Source: Sphingopyxis soli (GTDB lineage: Bacteria > Pseudomonadota > Alphaproteobacteria > Sphingomonadales > Sphingomonadaceae). From it: a stretch of 64,000 nucleotides of DNA. The translations under genes were made by a program, and so were the position numbers. This document shows positions 1 through 10,368 of this stretch, piece after piece (position 1 is the first letter of the stretch; every line of letters begins with the position of its first letter). Below the pieces are notes generated by a model that searched no databases, had not been told where the DNA came from, and was given only the letters and a program-made list of their open reading frames with translations. The DNA is taken from assembly GCF_018682675.1 (NCBI RefSeq), contig NZ_JAFMTR010000056.1:1-64000 (forward strand). The letters are read 5' to 3'.

Positions 1-306
1 GCGGCCCCCGCCTGCGCGGGGGCGACGTTGTTGATACGTCCGCTAACCACCCCAAAGCAGACGCAAATAAAGGCCTTTCCTACATTGTCCGGCCGTGCCA
101 GCCTTCATCCGGCTCTTTCATGTGGTGGATCAACGCGGCAAGGCGGGCGAGAGGCGTTCGGCAATCCCCCGATCCGAAACGGGCGACGCACAAGGCTGAA
201 CTTTCCTGAACTTTGCCATATCGCGCCGCCGTCGGGAAAGCGTCTTGACCCCGTGTTAACCAATGTTCGGCATAGCTTTGCGATCATTCAGGGACGTGGG
301 TGCGCA
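1..306. other. Gene-free leader upstream of the chemoreceptor gene
   Basis: I find no convincing gene here. Positions 4-23 form a GC-rich hairpin with an 8-bp stem and a 4-nt loop right at the window edge. It could be a terminator stem or one arm of a dispersed palindrome, and the sequence to its left is not visible. The open frame of the next gene extends back to position 28, but the extension has no chemoreceptor character and its composition looks non-coding. Confidence 0.4.
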
Positions 307-1704
307 ATGAAATTCGATCCGATCAATCCGGCCGCGCAATTGCTCGACCAGTCGGTCGCCAGCGACTGCGGCGAGCTTGCCGTCGGGTGCAGCGACGCGG
401 CAGGTCGCATCAAGCGCGCGACCGACCAGATGGACCGGCAGATCTCCGAACTCGGCCGGCTCGAGGAATTCGTCGTCAGCCTGGAAAACGACCAGCGCCA
501 GATCGCCGATTCGACCGACGAGGCTAAATTGCTCTCGGCACGCGCGTGCGAACAGCTCGACACCGGCGCCGAACGCGTCAACGCGGCGGTCAGCGAATTT
601 CGCTCGGTCATCGACCTTGTCGCGCGGCTCGGCACCCACGTCACCAATTTTGCGGCGGTGATGGAGCAGGTGCAGCAGGTCAGCCAGTCGATCGAACAGA
701 TTGCCAAGACCACGAACATGCTGGCGCTCAACGCCGCGATCGAGGCCGAGCGCGCCGGCGATGCGGGGCGCACCTTCGCGGTGGTCGCGGCCGAGGTGAA
801 GAAGCTGGCGCAGAATACGCGCGGCGCGACCGACGAGATTCGCCGTAGCATCGGCAGCCTTGCGGCCGAAGCGAGCGGGCTCGTCACCGAAATCCAGTCG
901 GGGGTCGAGCAGTCGAGCCGCGCCGAGGCGCAGTTCGAGACGATCACCGAGGCGCTCCACGACGCGACCCACCTTGTCGCGTTGCTCGACGATCAGAGCG
1001 ACCGGATCGCGCAAAGCTCGGCCATGGTCCATGCCAATGGCGCCAAGGTTCGCGAGGCGCTGGACCGCGTCGTCGCCTCGGTGCGCGACAACAGCGCGAC
1101 GCTCGACGGCACGCGCGATTCGATCCTGTCGATGGAGCATGTCTCCAACCGCATGTTCAACGCGGTGATTTCGGCCGGGGTCAGCCCCCAGGATTCGGCG
1201 ATCGTCGCGCTCGCGGCGAAGGTTCGCGACGAATTCGTCGGGCTTGCCGAACGTGCGATCGAGCGCGGCGAGCTGTCGATGGAGCAGTTGTTCGATACCA
1301 ATTATGTGCGCGTGCCGAATTCGAACCCCGAACGCTTTCGCACCACGCTGTGCGACTGGGCGGATGCCAATTGGCGCCCGCTGTTCGACCGCATCGTCGC
1401 CGAGCATCCCGAGATCAAGATGTCGTCGGCGGGGGACATGAACGGCTTCCTGCCGACGCACATCACCGAATGCTCGCGCGCGCCGACGGGCGATCTGGAG
1501 CACGATACGGCGCACTGCCGCAACGGCCGTATCCTTTATGACGAGACCGATGCGGCGGCGAAACGCAGCACGGCGCCCTTCTTCATGACGGTCTATCGCC
1601 AGGAAGGCGACGGCATCAATTATCTGACCGTGCGCAACGTCTATATGCCCGCGATCATCAACGGCCGCCGCTGGGGCGACGTCGAGGTTGCGTATCAGCT
1701 CTGA
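307..1704 (+). CDS. Soluble methyl-accepting chemotaxis-type receptor
   Basis: A 466-residue receptor with no transmembrane segment, so it should act in the cytoplasm by controlling a CheA-like kinase. The conserved MCP hairpin tip (NMLALNAAIEAERAGDAGR) lies near residues 138-157, inside a long coiled coil. About 130 residues follow it, with features (NGFLPTH, TGDLEHDTAHCRNGRI, a late GRRWG) that recall the C-terminal sensory domain found behind the signalling module in many soluble MCPs. The order is therefore signalling first, sensor last. I chose the ATG at 307 because the earlier in-frame start at 28 adds 93 residues unlike any receptor. The stop overlaps the convergent GFA gene by 10 bp. 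No che genes are in view. Confidence 0.85.
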   Translation: MKFDPINPAAQLLDQSVASDCGELAVGCSDAAGRIKRATDQMDRQISELGRLEEFVVSLENDQRQIADSTDEAKLLSARACEQLDTGAERVNAAVSEFRSVIDLVARLGTHVTNFAAVMEQVQQVSQSIEQIAKTTNMLALNAAIEAERAGDAGRTFAVVAAEVKKLAQNTRGATDEIRRSIGSLAAEASGLVTEIQSGVEQSSRAEAQFETITEALHDATHLVALLDDQSDRIAQSSAMVHANGAKVREALDRVVASVRDNSATLDGTRDSILSMEHVSNRMFNAVISAGVSPQDSAIVALAAKVRDEFVGLAERAIERGELSMEQLFDTNYVRVPNSNPERFRTTLCDWADANWRPLFDRIVAEHPEIKMSSAGDMNGFLPTHITECSRAPTGDLEHDTAHCRNGRILYDETDAAAKRSTAPFFMTVYRQEGDGINYLTVRNVYMPAIINGRRWGDVEVAYQL

Positions 1705-2120
1705 GGGGCCGGCGGCGCGGGCGGTTGCGCCGGAAATTGTTCCATCGCCGGATCGAGGATCGCCCAGTCGGGCGCCTCGCTTGTCCAGATCGCCGCGGTC
1801 GGTTTGAGACCGTGCGGCTGGTCGAGCACGCCCAAGCGCACGACGCGCATCTGCGGCCGCGCCGACGACGCGCTGAACATCGGCGTTCCGCACGCGGCGC
1901 AATGCGAGCGGGTGAGGGTGTTGCCGCTGTCGGCGACATAGCTGTCGGACGCCGTGATGCCGTCGGTCATGATGGCATCGGTCGGGAAGACCGCATTGTG
2001 CGTGGGCCCGCCCGCCGCGATCTTCTGGCAGTGCTGGCACCAGCACTGGCGTACCGCGAGCGGTTCGCCGTCGATGCGGACTTCGACCGCACCGCACGCG
2101 CAGCGGCCGGTATAGACCAT
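1695..2120 (-). CDS. GFA (CENP-V/glutathione-dependent formaldehyde-activating-like) family protein
   Basis: A 141-residue protein with the Cys pattern of the GFA zinc-binding fold: GRCACGAV at the N-terminus, CWCQHCQK near residues 26-33 and HCAACGTPMF near residue 73. Family members bind zinc through these cysteines. Only a few have a proven reaction, so the substrate is unknown. Its ATG overlaps the TGA of the upstream MoxR gene by one base (TGATG), which indicates translational coupling. The last residues are Pro/Ala-rich and overlap the end of the convergent chemoreceptor gene. Confidence 0.88.
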   Translation of the reverse strand: MVYTGRCACGAVEVRIDGEPLAVRQCWCQHCQKIAAGGPTHNAVFPTDAIMTDGITASDSYVADSGNTLTRSHCAACGTPMFSASSARPQMRVVRLGVLDQPHGLKPTAAIWTSEAPDWAILDPAMEQFPAQPPAPPAPQS

Positions 2121-2965
2121 CAGGCGCCTTGGCGCCGCGCCATGAAGGCGAGCTTTTCGAACAGCATCACATCCTGTTCGTTCTTGAGCAGCGCGCCGTG
2201 GAGCGGCGGGATCGCCTTGCCGACGTCGCGGTTCTGCAGCACCTCGAGCGGCATGTCTTCGGCAAGGAGCAGTTTGAGCCAGTCGATCAGTTCGCTGGTC
2301 GAGGGCTTCTTCTTCAGGCCCGGCACGTCGCGCACGTCATAGAAGATATCCATCGCGCGGCTGACCAGCGTCTTCTGGATGCCGGGAAAGTGGACCTCGA
2401 CGATGTCGGCCATCGTGTCGCGGTCGGGGAATTTGATATAGTGGAAGAAGCAGCGGCGCAGGAAAGCGTCGGGCAACTCCTTCTCGTTGTTCGAGGTGAT
2501 GACGACGATCGGGCGTTCCTTGGCGCTGATCGTCTCGTCGGTCTCGTACACATGGAAGGCCATGCGATCGAGTTCCTGGAGCAGGTCGTTCGGGAATTCG
2601 ATGTCGGCCTTGTCGATCTCGTCGATCAAGAGGACGGGCAGTTTGGGCGAGGTGAACGCCTCCCACAGCTTGCCCTTCTTGATATAGTTTCGGATGTCGT
2701 GGACGCGCTCTTCGCCGAGCTGGCCGTCGCGCAGGCGCGCAACCGCATCATACTCGTACAGGCCCTGCTGGGCCTTCGTGGTCGACTTTATGTTCCAGGT
2801 GATCAGCGGCGCGTCGAAGGCCTTGGCGATTTCCTCGGCCAGCACGGTCTTGCCGGTGCCGGGTTCGCCCTTCACGAGCAACGGGCGGCGCAGCATCGTC
2901 GCGGCGTTGACCGCGACCTTCAGGTCGTCGGTGGCGATATAGGCGCTGGTACCTTCGAAACGCAT
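2120..2965 (-). CDS. MoxR-family AAA+ ATPase
   Basis: A 281-residue AAA+ ATPase of the MoxR branch. Walker A is GEPGTGKT at residues 33-40, Walker B is VLLIDEIDKAD near residue 115, and the sensor 1 region (VVITSNNEKELPDAFLRRC) is intact. MoxR proteins act as chaperones that load or activate partners, usually with a von Willebrand factor A protein encoded next door. No such partner lies downstream here; a GFA gene follows instead. AAGGGAAAG precedes the start. The C-terminus carries a lid-like helical region. Confidence 0.92.
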   Translation of the reverse strand: MRFEGTSAYIATDDLKVAVNAATMLRRPLLVKGEPGTGKTVLAEEIAKAFDAPLITWNIKSTTKAQQGLYEYDAVARLRDGQLGEERVHDIRNYIKKGKLWEAFTSPKLPVLLIDEIDKADIEFPNDLLQELDRMAFHVYETDETISAKERPIVVITSNNEKELPDAFLRRCFFHYIKFPDRDTMADIVEVHFPGIQKTLVSRAMDIFYDVRDVPGLKKKPSTSELIDWLKLLLAEDMPLEVLQNRDVGKAIPPLHGALLKNEQDVMLFEKLAFMARRQGA

Positions 2966-3039
2966 CGGCTCTTTCCCTTAACGTGAACGTCAAGCGAAAT
3001 GGCACAGCGGCGCAGGGGGCGCAAGCGAATCTCCCCTCC

Positions 3040-3059
3040 CTCGGCAGAGGGAGGTGTTG
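3040..3059. terminator. Hairpin between MoxR and the upstream hypothetical gene
   Basis: CCTCCCTC and GAGGGAGG form a perfect 8-bp stem with a GGCA loop. It lies one base past the stop of the minus-strand gene at 3061. There is no clear U-run, so it may be an intergenic attenuator, or a copy of the CCTCCC/GGGAGG palindrome family also seen inside carA. Confidence 0.4.
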
Positions 3060-3060
3060 G

Positions 3061-3732
3061 TCAGCTATGGGCGCGGCTGGCGGCGCGCGCGGCGAGCAGA
3101 TCCCATAGACCGCTATGCTGGGCGATCAGCTGCTGCGCGCCGAACGCCACCGCCCGCTCGACCGCGGGGGTTTCGGCGACCTGCGCCGCGACGCGCGCGG
3201 TGTCGCGAAGATCGGGGAGCGTACAGCGCGGCACCGTCATCTCGAGCCGCTGGGCGCTGATGTCGAGCAGGACGCGGATCGTGCGCCAGTCGAGCGTCAG
3301 CGCGATCGCGGCGCCGATGGCGCAGCCCTGACGGTCCGATTCGGCGAGCATGTCGAGCGCGCGGCGCTGCGCCGCGACCGCGGCTTCGCATTGCGCCTGA
3401 CCCTGCGTGCTCGGAACCGGGCCGGCGGCGGCGGCTATTTTCGACAGGAAGGCGCGCTCCTGGGCGAAGGCCTGCGCGGCTTCCTCCATCCATTTGCGCG
3501 ACGCGGGATCGACCGCCTTGCGCGCGGCGCTGTCCACAACGCCGGGGTAACGGCCGTGGAGCAGCCCGATGAAATGGACGGCATCGGCAAGATTGCGCAT
3601 CGCCTGCGGGTCGCTCGACAGCGCGCCGGACTTGATGTGCGGATGCGCACCGGTGCCCTCGCTGGCGACCAGATTATCGAGCAGTTCGGCGACGCCGCGC
3701 GTGTTCAGCTTGGGCTGGGTCGACTGGCTCAA
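3061..3732 (-). CDS. Conserved hypothetical protein (sphingomonad type)
   Basis: A 223-residue, mostly alpha-helical, Ala-rich soluble protein with no signal peptide or membrane span. I do not recognise a catalytic motif. It resembles uncharacterised proteins (possibly the DUF6975 group) that I associate with sphingomonads, but I cannot verify this. The start codon is TTG; it is supported by AAGGA about 8 bases upstream and no better ATG lies near it. It precedes MoxR on the same strand with a ~95-bp gap holding a hairpin, so the two may or may not be cotranscribed. Confidence 0.6.
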   Translation of the reverse strand: MSQSTQPKLNTRGVAELLDNLVASEGTGAHPHIKSGALSSDPQAMRNLADAVHFIGLLHGRYPGVVDSAARKAVDPASRKWMEEAAQAFAQERAFLSKIAAAAGPVPSTQGQAQCEAAVAAQRRALDMLAESDRQGCAIGAAIALTLDWRTIRVLLDISAQRLEMTVPRCTLPDLRDTARVAAQVAETPAVERAVAFGAQQLIAQHSGLWDLLAARAASRAHS

Positions 3733-3882
3733 CGCTTGATCCTTGCCTGTGGCGCCGGATCGCCGTCCGACACGCGTGATTGCAAGACGAGAGCCTTACG
3801 CGAACGTCGTAAACGTCCCGTTTATAAGCCAGCTTTCAATTGTATGACGGGCTGTGCCGGATGGGGACAGGGCGCACGCAAA

Positions 3883-3917
3883 GGGACCGGCAAGCACGGG
3901 GGAGGCTTGCCGGTCCC
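3883..3917 (-). terminator. Strong rho-independent-like terminator after the PspC gene
   Basis: GGGACCGGCAAGC (3883-3895) and GCTTGCCGGTCCC (3905-3917) form a perfect 13-bp stem with a 9-nt loop. Read on the minus strand it ends in a short T-run (CCCTTT), which suits termination of the leftward gene that stops at 3997. Confidence 0.7.
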
Positions 3918-3996
3918 TGCTGCTATGGCGCACATGGACGCCATGCGTTGCGGGTGCGGACGGGGCGGGAGAGGGGGAGGCCCGGTCCGCGTCCCG

Positions 3997-4293
3997 TCAT
4001 GCCGCGAGAGCGAATTCCTCGGTCTTTTCTTCCCTGGCTGCGGCGGGTTCAGCCGCGGTCAGCGCCGGCGCTTCGACCGCCGTCGCCTTGTTCGGGAAGA
4101 GCAGGCGCGACATCAGCACGATGCCGCCGAGCGCGAAATATGCTGCAAAAGTCTGGACCGGGAAGAAGAAGAGCGGCGCGATGAACGCCAGACGCAGGTA
4201 CAGCGGGTTGAAGCCGAAATCCTGGCCCACGGCCTCGCAGATACCGAAGAAGGTATCGCGGCGGCGGAAGAGATTGGTGGTTTCGTTCTGCAT
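3997..4293 (-). CDS. PspC domain protein
   Basis: A 98-residue small membrane protein. The N-terminal part (NLFRRRDTFFGICEAVGQDFG) matches the start of PspC domains, and a hydrophobic hairpin follows (FIAPLFFFPVQTFAAYFALG). The last ~35 residues are charged and Ala/Glu-rich, probably cytoplasmic. PspC proteins sense membrane stress, in enterobacteria together with PspA and PspB; no other psp gene is visible here. I start at the ATG at 4293 because an earlier ATG at 4344 adds 17 charged residues unlike the family. A strong terminator lies downstream. Confidence 0.8.
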   Translation of the reverse strand: MQNETTNLFRRRDTFFGICEAVGQDFGFNPLYLRLAFIAPLFFFPVQTFAAYFALGGIVLMSRLLFPNKATAVEAPALTAAEPAAAREEKTEEFALAA

Positions 4294-4344
4294 TTTTCTG
4301 TCTTTCCCTTTGGCTGCGGGCATCGCCCCTTGCCGATGCGTCAA

Positions 4345-4722
4345 TCATCGCAAAGGCCGTGCCAAATTGTGCAGTTCCCCAAATTTCTGGGCTTTTTCCG
4401 TTCCTGATCGGACAGGCAGGTCGCGACTTATTCTGAATCGATTCCCATCGAATGGGAAGCGTTGCCATTTGATGGGTCGCACCTGAACCGGTCATGAAGG
4501 CAGCCATACCGTGTCGACGCGCGTTATCTGGGGCGCGAAGATGAAGATTTGAAGAAGGTGACGCAAAAAAATTGTGCGGCGCAGCATTCCGCCAACACGC
4601 TGGATGACAAGCCGAAATGCCTGCCAATGACGGTGCAGGTTATACGGCGGCTCGGCCGTCGGTGTCCTTGAGGTTTGATTCGTGGCGAAGTGGCAAGTCG
4701 ATTGCCTGTCCAAGCCCCGGCG
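4345..4722. other. Intergenic region with two tandem operator-like palindromes
   Basis: This region holds no supported gene; short open frames here lack homology and ribosome sites. Two inverted repeats of the same 7-3-7 layout sit at 4442-4458 (TTCCCAT CGA ATGGGAA, perfect) and 4462-4478 (TTGCCAT TTG ATGGGTC, imperfect), exactly 20 bp apart. That spacing puts them on the same face of the helix. Confidence 0.55.
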
Positions 4723-5298
4723 TTATTCGGAGCCGGATCGCGTTCGCTTAAGGGCCGACAATTCCTCGATCATCGCGTCCTTGCGGGCGTCGACAATGCC
4801 CATAATCCGCTGGAAATAGGCGGTGTTCCATTCGGCTACCGCCGGATCGACGAGTAGCTTGGGCGACCGCTGGACATAGGCGGCGCCGCTGGGCGTCGCG
4901 ACGAAGCGTTCGATATCCTGCAATTCCTGTAGCGAGAAACCGTGGGCATAGGCCACCGCGATCGCCTCGAACAGGCCGTCCGAATTCGCGCGAAGGTCGG
5001 CCATGATGTCGCTGCGCATGATGCCGAGATACTTGTCGGTGATCGCACGTATTTCCGCGTCGCCGATCTTTTCGGGGGGGATTGCCATCTGCGAGCTCAT
5101 CGCATCGATCATCCCGCCGAACATTTCCATGCGCTTTTCCTGAGGAAACGCGAGCGCGACGATGCGGGCGGCAACGGCCCGCTTCGCTCCCACCTCGTCC
5201 GCAGGCCGCTCGTTCGGCTGGGCGGCCGCCGGAGCCACCGCGCCGGATTCCACAGCGGCCAGCAATAATGCCGCCAGCAGGACCGTTTTCTTGCGCAT
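4723..5298 (-). CDS. DUF2059 domain exported protein
   Basis: A 191-residue protein with a clear signal peptide (MRKKTVLLAALLLAAVESG, cleavage expected near APAAAQ). The mature part resembles DUF2059 proteins: a helical repeat with SLQELQDIERFVATPSGAAY, the typical final helices of that family. The function is unknown; the protein is probably periplasmic. I chose the ATG at 5298 because CGGGGT lies about 7 bases upstream; an ATG five codons earlier is possible. It follows rpoD on the same strand with a gap of only 23 bp and may be read with it. Confidence 0.8.
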   Translation of the reverse strand: MRKKTVLLAALLLAAVESGAVAPAAAQPNERPADEVGAKRAVAARIVALAFPQEKRMEMFGGMIDAMSSQMAIPPEKIGDAEIRAITDKYLGIMRSDIMADLRANSDGLFEAIAVAYAHGFSLQELQDIERFVATPSGAAYVQRSPKLLVDPAVAEWNTAYFQRIMGIVDARKDAMIEELSALKRTRSGSE

Positions 5299-5321
5299 GG
5301 CCGTACCCCGCATCGCCCTGC

Positions 5322-7337
<2,016 letters not shown>

Positions 7338-7374
7338 TAATTCTTCCTGCCTAGGGGCATCTGTCAAAGGGTCG

Positions 7375-9252
7375 TCACTGGTCCGTGCTGTCGGACAGCG
7401 CGGCCAGGCGGCGGGTCAGTTCCTCATCCATGGCGCGCAGTTTTTGCTGACGCGCCAGGCCTTCATCGTCCATCGTGCGCTGGAAATCCGCAGTCGCCTC
7501 GGCAAGCCGGGCGCGGATTTCGGGCTGGGTGACCAGCACGCCGATATATTCGTCAAGATCACGCAGCGCGATTTCGCGTGCTGCGTCAACCTCTTCGCCT
7601 TCGAGCCTGCGATTGAATGAGAAGTGCATTCCGTCGGCTCTGAGCAATGTCATCGCCCTATTATACACTTTCATTGGCTCCAATATGGCAAGCAACCCCT
7701 CGCAATCAAGCCCTTCTTGGCCATTTGCGATGTCAAGCATTGCGGCAAGCAGTTCGGCGTCGCCGGAATCGGGAATGGAGAGGCGAAACAGCTCGTCCTC
7801 GTGACGCCGGATCGCCTCCGGATAGCGCAGCAATCCGCCGATGAGCGCAGCGGCATAGGGCGTCGCGATCCCCGACTGGCTGAGCGCACGCGTTTCGTCG
7901 GCAGGGGGCTGGAGGCGCGGGTCCGGCTGGAAGCGACGGCCCCCGCGCGGGGGCTGCGGCGCCCACGGCACGCGCGGGCCGCGTTCGGGCTGCTTGCGCG
8001 CGAAAAGCGCGTCGAGCTTTTCGCGGAAGGCTTCGCGGTAGTGGTGTCGGACGTCGGCGTCCTGAATGGCGTCGGCGTGCGCGAGGAGGCGCGTCTTGAG
8101 CGCGGCGCGCTCCTCGGGAGTGGCAAGCGGTCCGGCGGCAACCTCATGTGCCCACAGACGTTCGACGAGCGGCTGCGCGTCCTCGAGGATTTCGACGAAG
8201 CCGGTCGCGCCGCGCGCGCGCACGATGTCGTCGGGATCCTGTCCCGCCGGGAGCGTCGCAAAGGCGAGGCTGAAGCCGGGGCGGAGCAGGGGCAGGGCGC
8301 GCATCGCTGCGCGCATCGCCGCCTTTTGCCCCGCGCTGTCGCCGTCGAAGCAGAGGACGGGCACGGGCACCATCCGCCAGATCATGCCGAGCTGGTTCTC
8401 GGTCAGCGCGGTGCCGAGCGGCGCGACCGCATCGGCGATCCCCGCCTCGGCGAGCGCGATCACGTCCATATAGCCTTCGACGACGATAATCCGGTTGGTC
8501 TGGCGCGACGCGGGGCTCGCCTTGTCGAGATTGTAGAGCGTGCGGCCCTTGTCGAAGAGCGGCGTGTCGGGCGAGTTCAGATATTTGGGCTCGCCGTCGC
8601 CGAGGATGCGGCCGCCGAACGCGATCACCCGCCCGCGCGCGTCGCGGATCGGGATCATCAGCCGGCCGCGGAAGCGGTCGTAGGGCTCCTTGTCATCGAC
8701 CGCGATCAGCATCCCCGCCTCGACGAGCATCGCGGTCGGGAACGTCTTGAGCGCCTCCTTGAGCGCGCTGCGGCTGTCGGGGGCGAGGCCGAAGCCGAAG
8801 GCTTTGCGCGTCGCCTCCGAAATCCCGCGCCTCGCCAGATAGTCGCGCGCCGGGGCGCCGTTGCTGCTGGCGAGCTGGGCGGCGAACCAGTCGGCCGCGG
8901 CCTGCACGACGTCGCGCAGGCTCGCCTGCTCTTCGGCCTTTTTTGCGGCGCGCGGGTCGGGGGCGGGAACGTCCATCCCCGCCTCGCCCGCAAGTTCCTT
9001 GACCGCGTCCATGAACGACAGGCCGCGCTGGTCGGTCATCCAGCGGATCGCGTCGCCATGCGCGCCGCAGCCGAAGCAGTGGTAAAAGCCCTTTTCGTCG
9101 TTGATCGTGAAGCTGGGCGTTTTTTCGTTATGGAAGGGGCAGCACGCCTTATACTCGCGACCGGCGCGCGTGACCTTTACGGTGCGGCCGATGAGGGTCG
9201 ACAGCGCGATGCGCGAGCGCAGTTCGTCGAGCCATTGGGGGGTGAGGGTCAT
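7375..9252 (-). CDS. dnaG: DNA primase
   Basis: A 625-residue primase that makes RNA primers at the replication fork. The zinc-binding CHC2 motif uses C38, H41, C59 and C62. The primase core follows, and the Toprim domain begins near residue 255 ([13 protein letters not shown], then [12 protein letters not shown]). A helicase-binding C-terminal part of low conservation ends the protein. The ATG overlaps the stop of the upstream GIY-YIG gene by 4 bp, and a strong GAGGGGAG site lies before it, so dnaG can be translated independently or by coupling. rpoD follows on the same strand. Confidence 0.97.
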   Translation of the reverse strand: MTLTPQWLDELRSRIALSTLIGRTVKVTRAGREYKACCPFHNEKTPSFTINDEKGFYHCFGCGAHGDAIRWMTDQRGLSFMDAVKELAGEAGMDVPAPDPRAAKKAEEQASLRDVVQAAADWFAAQLASSNGAPARDYLARRGISEATRKAFGFGLAPDSRSALKEALKTFPTAMLVEAGMLIAVDDKEPYDRFRGRLMIPIRDARGRVIAFGGRILGDGEPKYLNSPDTPLFDKGRTLYNLDKASPASRQTNRIIVVEGYMDVIALAEAGIADAVAPLGTALTENQLGMIWRMVPVPVLCFDGDSAGQKAAMRAAMRALPLLRPGFSLAFATLPAGQDPDDIVRARGATGFVEILEDAQPLVERLWAHEVAAGPLATPEERAALKTRLLAHADAIQDADVRHHYREAFREKLDALFARKQPERGPRVPWAPQPPRGGRRFQPDPRLQPPADETRALSQSGIATPYAAALIGGLLRYPEAIRRHEDELFRLSIPDSGDAELLAAMLDIANGQEGLDCEGLLAILEPMKVYNRAMTLLRADGMHFSFNRRLEGEEVDAAREIALRDLDEYIGVLVTQPEIRARLAEATADFQRTMDDEGLARQQKLRAMDEELTRRLAALSDSTDQ

Positions 9253-9662
9253 TTAACTCCCCTCACTTGATCAGCCTTCATATCAATGCCGTTCGTGTCG
9301 AGCGAAGTCGAGACACCCATCGTTCGTGCGCGACCTGTCGGCATCTCGACTTCGCTCGATGCGAACGGAGAGGGGGGACGTTCTTTGGGAGGTTTTGCGA
9401 AATGGTGCACCGCTTGCCAGTCTCCGCGGATCAGCGCTTCCTTTTTCGCGCGTGACCATTTCTTAATCCGCATTTCAGCGTCCAGCGCTTCGTAGCGCGT
9501 CGCAAAATCCTGCGACCACATAAGCTGAACCGGCAAGCGAGAAGAGGTGAAACCTTCGATCAGGCCGCTCTGATGTAGGCCAATCCGATACTCAAGATTA
9601 TCCGTGTGACCCGTGTAATAGAGCCCATCGGCACAAAGCAGGATGTAAGTCCAGAAAGCCAT
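9249..9662 (-). CDS. GIY-YIG nuclease family protein with a palindrome-encoded tail
   Basis: A 137-residue protein. Residues 1-90 form a single GIY-YIG domain of the YhbQ/UPF0213 type: YILLCADGLYYTGHT gives the two Tyr segments, R26 is the likely catalytic Arg, and a Glu sits in EALDAEMRIKKW. Its DNA target is unknown. From about residue 100 on, the protein is encoded by an 80-bp palindromic element (9289-9368), so this tail is probably not functional protein. A second copy of the element in inverted orientation lies 13 bp upstream of the ATG. The stop overlaps the dnaG start. See the findings for the possible mobile-unit reading. Confidence 0.85.
   Translation of the reverse strand: MAFWTYILLCADGLYYTGHTDNLEYRIGLHQSGLIEGFTSSRLPVQLMWSQDFATRYEALDAEMRIKKWSRAKKEALIRGDWQAVHHFAKPPKERPPSPFASSEVEMPTGRARTMGVSTSLDTNGIDMKADQVRGVK
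9289..9368 (+). repeat. Palindromic REP-like element A (overlaps the nuclease 3' end)
   Basis: An 80-bp element bounded by CCGTTCG and CGAACGG. It holds two hairpins: GTGTC/GACAC around GAGCGAAGTCGA at 9295-9316, and GCATC/GATGC around the complementary core at 9341-9362. The two arms differ in their stems by paired (compensatory) changes while the core is identical. Confidence 0.85.
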
Positions 9663-9675
9663 CCGGCTTCTCTAC

Positions 9676-9757
9676 CCGTTTGCATCGAGCGAAGTCGAGA
9701 TGCCCATCGATCTTGCTCTATCTCGATGGGTGTCTCGACTTCGCTCGACACGAACGG
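9676..9757 (-). repeat. Palindromic REP-like element B (inverted copy of A)
   Basis: An 82-bp element. Its reverse complement matches element A at the first 34 bases exactly and at nearly all of the last 28; only the centre differs. Its hairpins are GCATC/GATGC (9682-9703) and GTGTC/GACAC (9730-9751), with an extra CCCATCGA/TCGATGGG stem between them. It lies just upstream of the nuclease ribosome site. Confidence 0.85.
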
Positions 9758-9784
9758 ATAAGAGAGTGCGTGCTGGGGATTTTT

Positions 9785-10237
9785 TCAGCTCAGTGCCGCC
9801 TTCACCCACCCACTCGCCTTGCTCATATCAAGCTGGCTCCCGAGCCGGTCCTTCACCGCGGCCATGACCTTGCCCATGTCCTTGAGGCTCGTCGCGCCCA
9901 GTTCGTCGACGATGCCCTTGATCGCCGCCGTCGCCTCGTCATCGCTGAGCTGCGCGGGCAGGAAATCCTCGATCACCGCAACTTCGGCCGCCTCGATATC
10001 GGCCAGCTCCTGACGGCCGCCCTGTTCGTAGAGCGCGATCGACTCGCGGCGCTGCTTGACCATCTTCTGCAGCACGTCGGTGACGAGCACATCGTCGTCG
10101 GCCGGCGCGGCGCCGGTGCGCAGTTCGATGTCCTTGTCCTTGATCTTGGCCAGCATCAGCCGGATGGTGCCCAGACGCGCCTTGTCGCCGGCTTTCATCG
10201 CGGCAACCTGCGCAGCCTTGATGTCGTCGCGAATCAT
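9785..10237 (-). CDS. GatB/YqeY domain protein
   Basis: A 150-residue YqeY-family protein: an N-terminal helical bundle followed by the small three-helix domain shared with the tail of GatB, the tRNA-dependent amidotransferase subunit. The family is thought to touch tRNA or amidotransferase function, but a defined reaction is not established. I use the ATG at 10237 because AGAGGACC lies just upstream; an ATG seven codons earlier has no such site. It is transcribed divergently from carA with about 130 bp between them, a common neighbourhood in alphaproteobacteria. Confidence 0.9.
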   Translation of the reverse strand: MIRDDIKAAQVAAMKAGDKARLGTIRLMLAKIKDKDIELRTGAAPADDDVLVTDVLQKMVKQRRESIALYEQGGRQELADIEAAEVAVIEDFLPAQLSDDEATAAIKGIVDELGATSLKDMGKVMAAVKDRLGSQLDMSKASGWVKAALS

Positions 10238-10368
10238 GACGGTCCTCTTGCGCTGCAATGTGGGAAAGAAGCACCCTTAGCGGGAAGATTCATAATCCGA
10301 TAGCTTGTGAATCACTTTTTTGCCGCCTACTTGGTCGGCCGTTTAGCCCCCCGTCCGGAGCATGTTGA

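Noticed and set aside
256-2097. 613-residue minus-strand open frame over the chemoreceptor gene
   Set aside because: It is antisense shadow of two recognisable genes, with no ribosome site or family features.
4492-4713. 73-residue minus-strand open frame in the pspC-DUF2059 gap
   Set aside because: No ribosome site, no recognisable sequence, and composition unlike the neighbouring genes.
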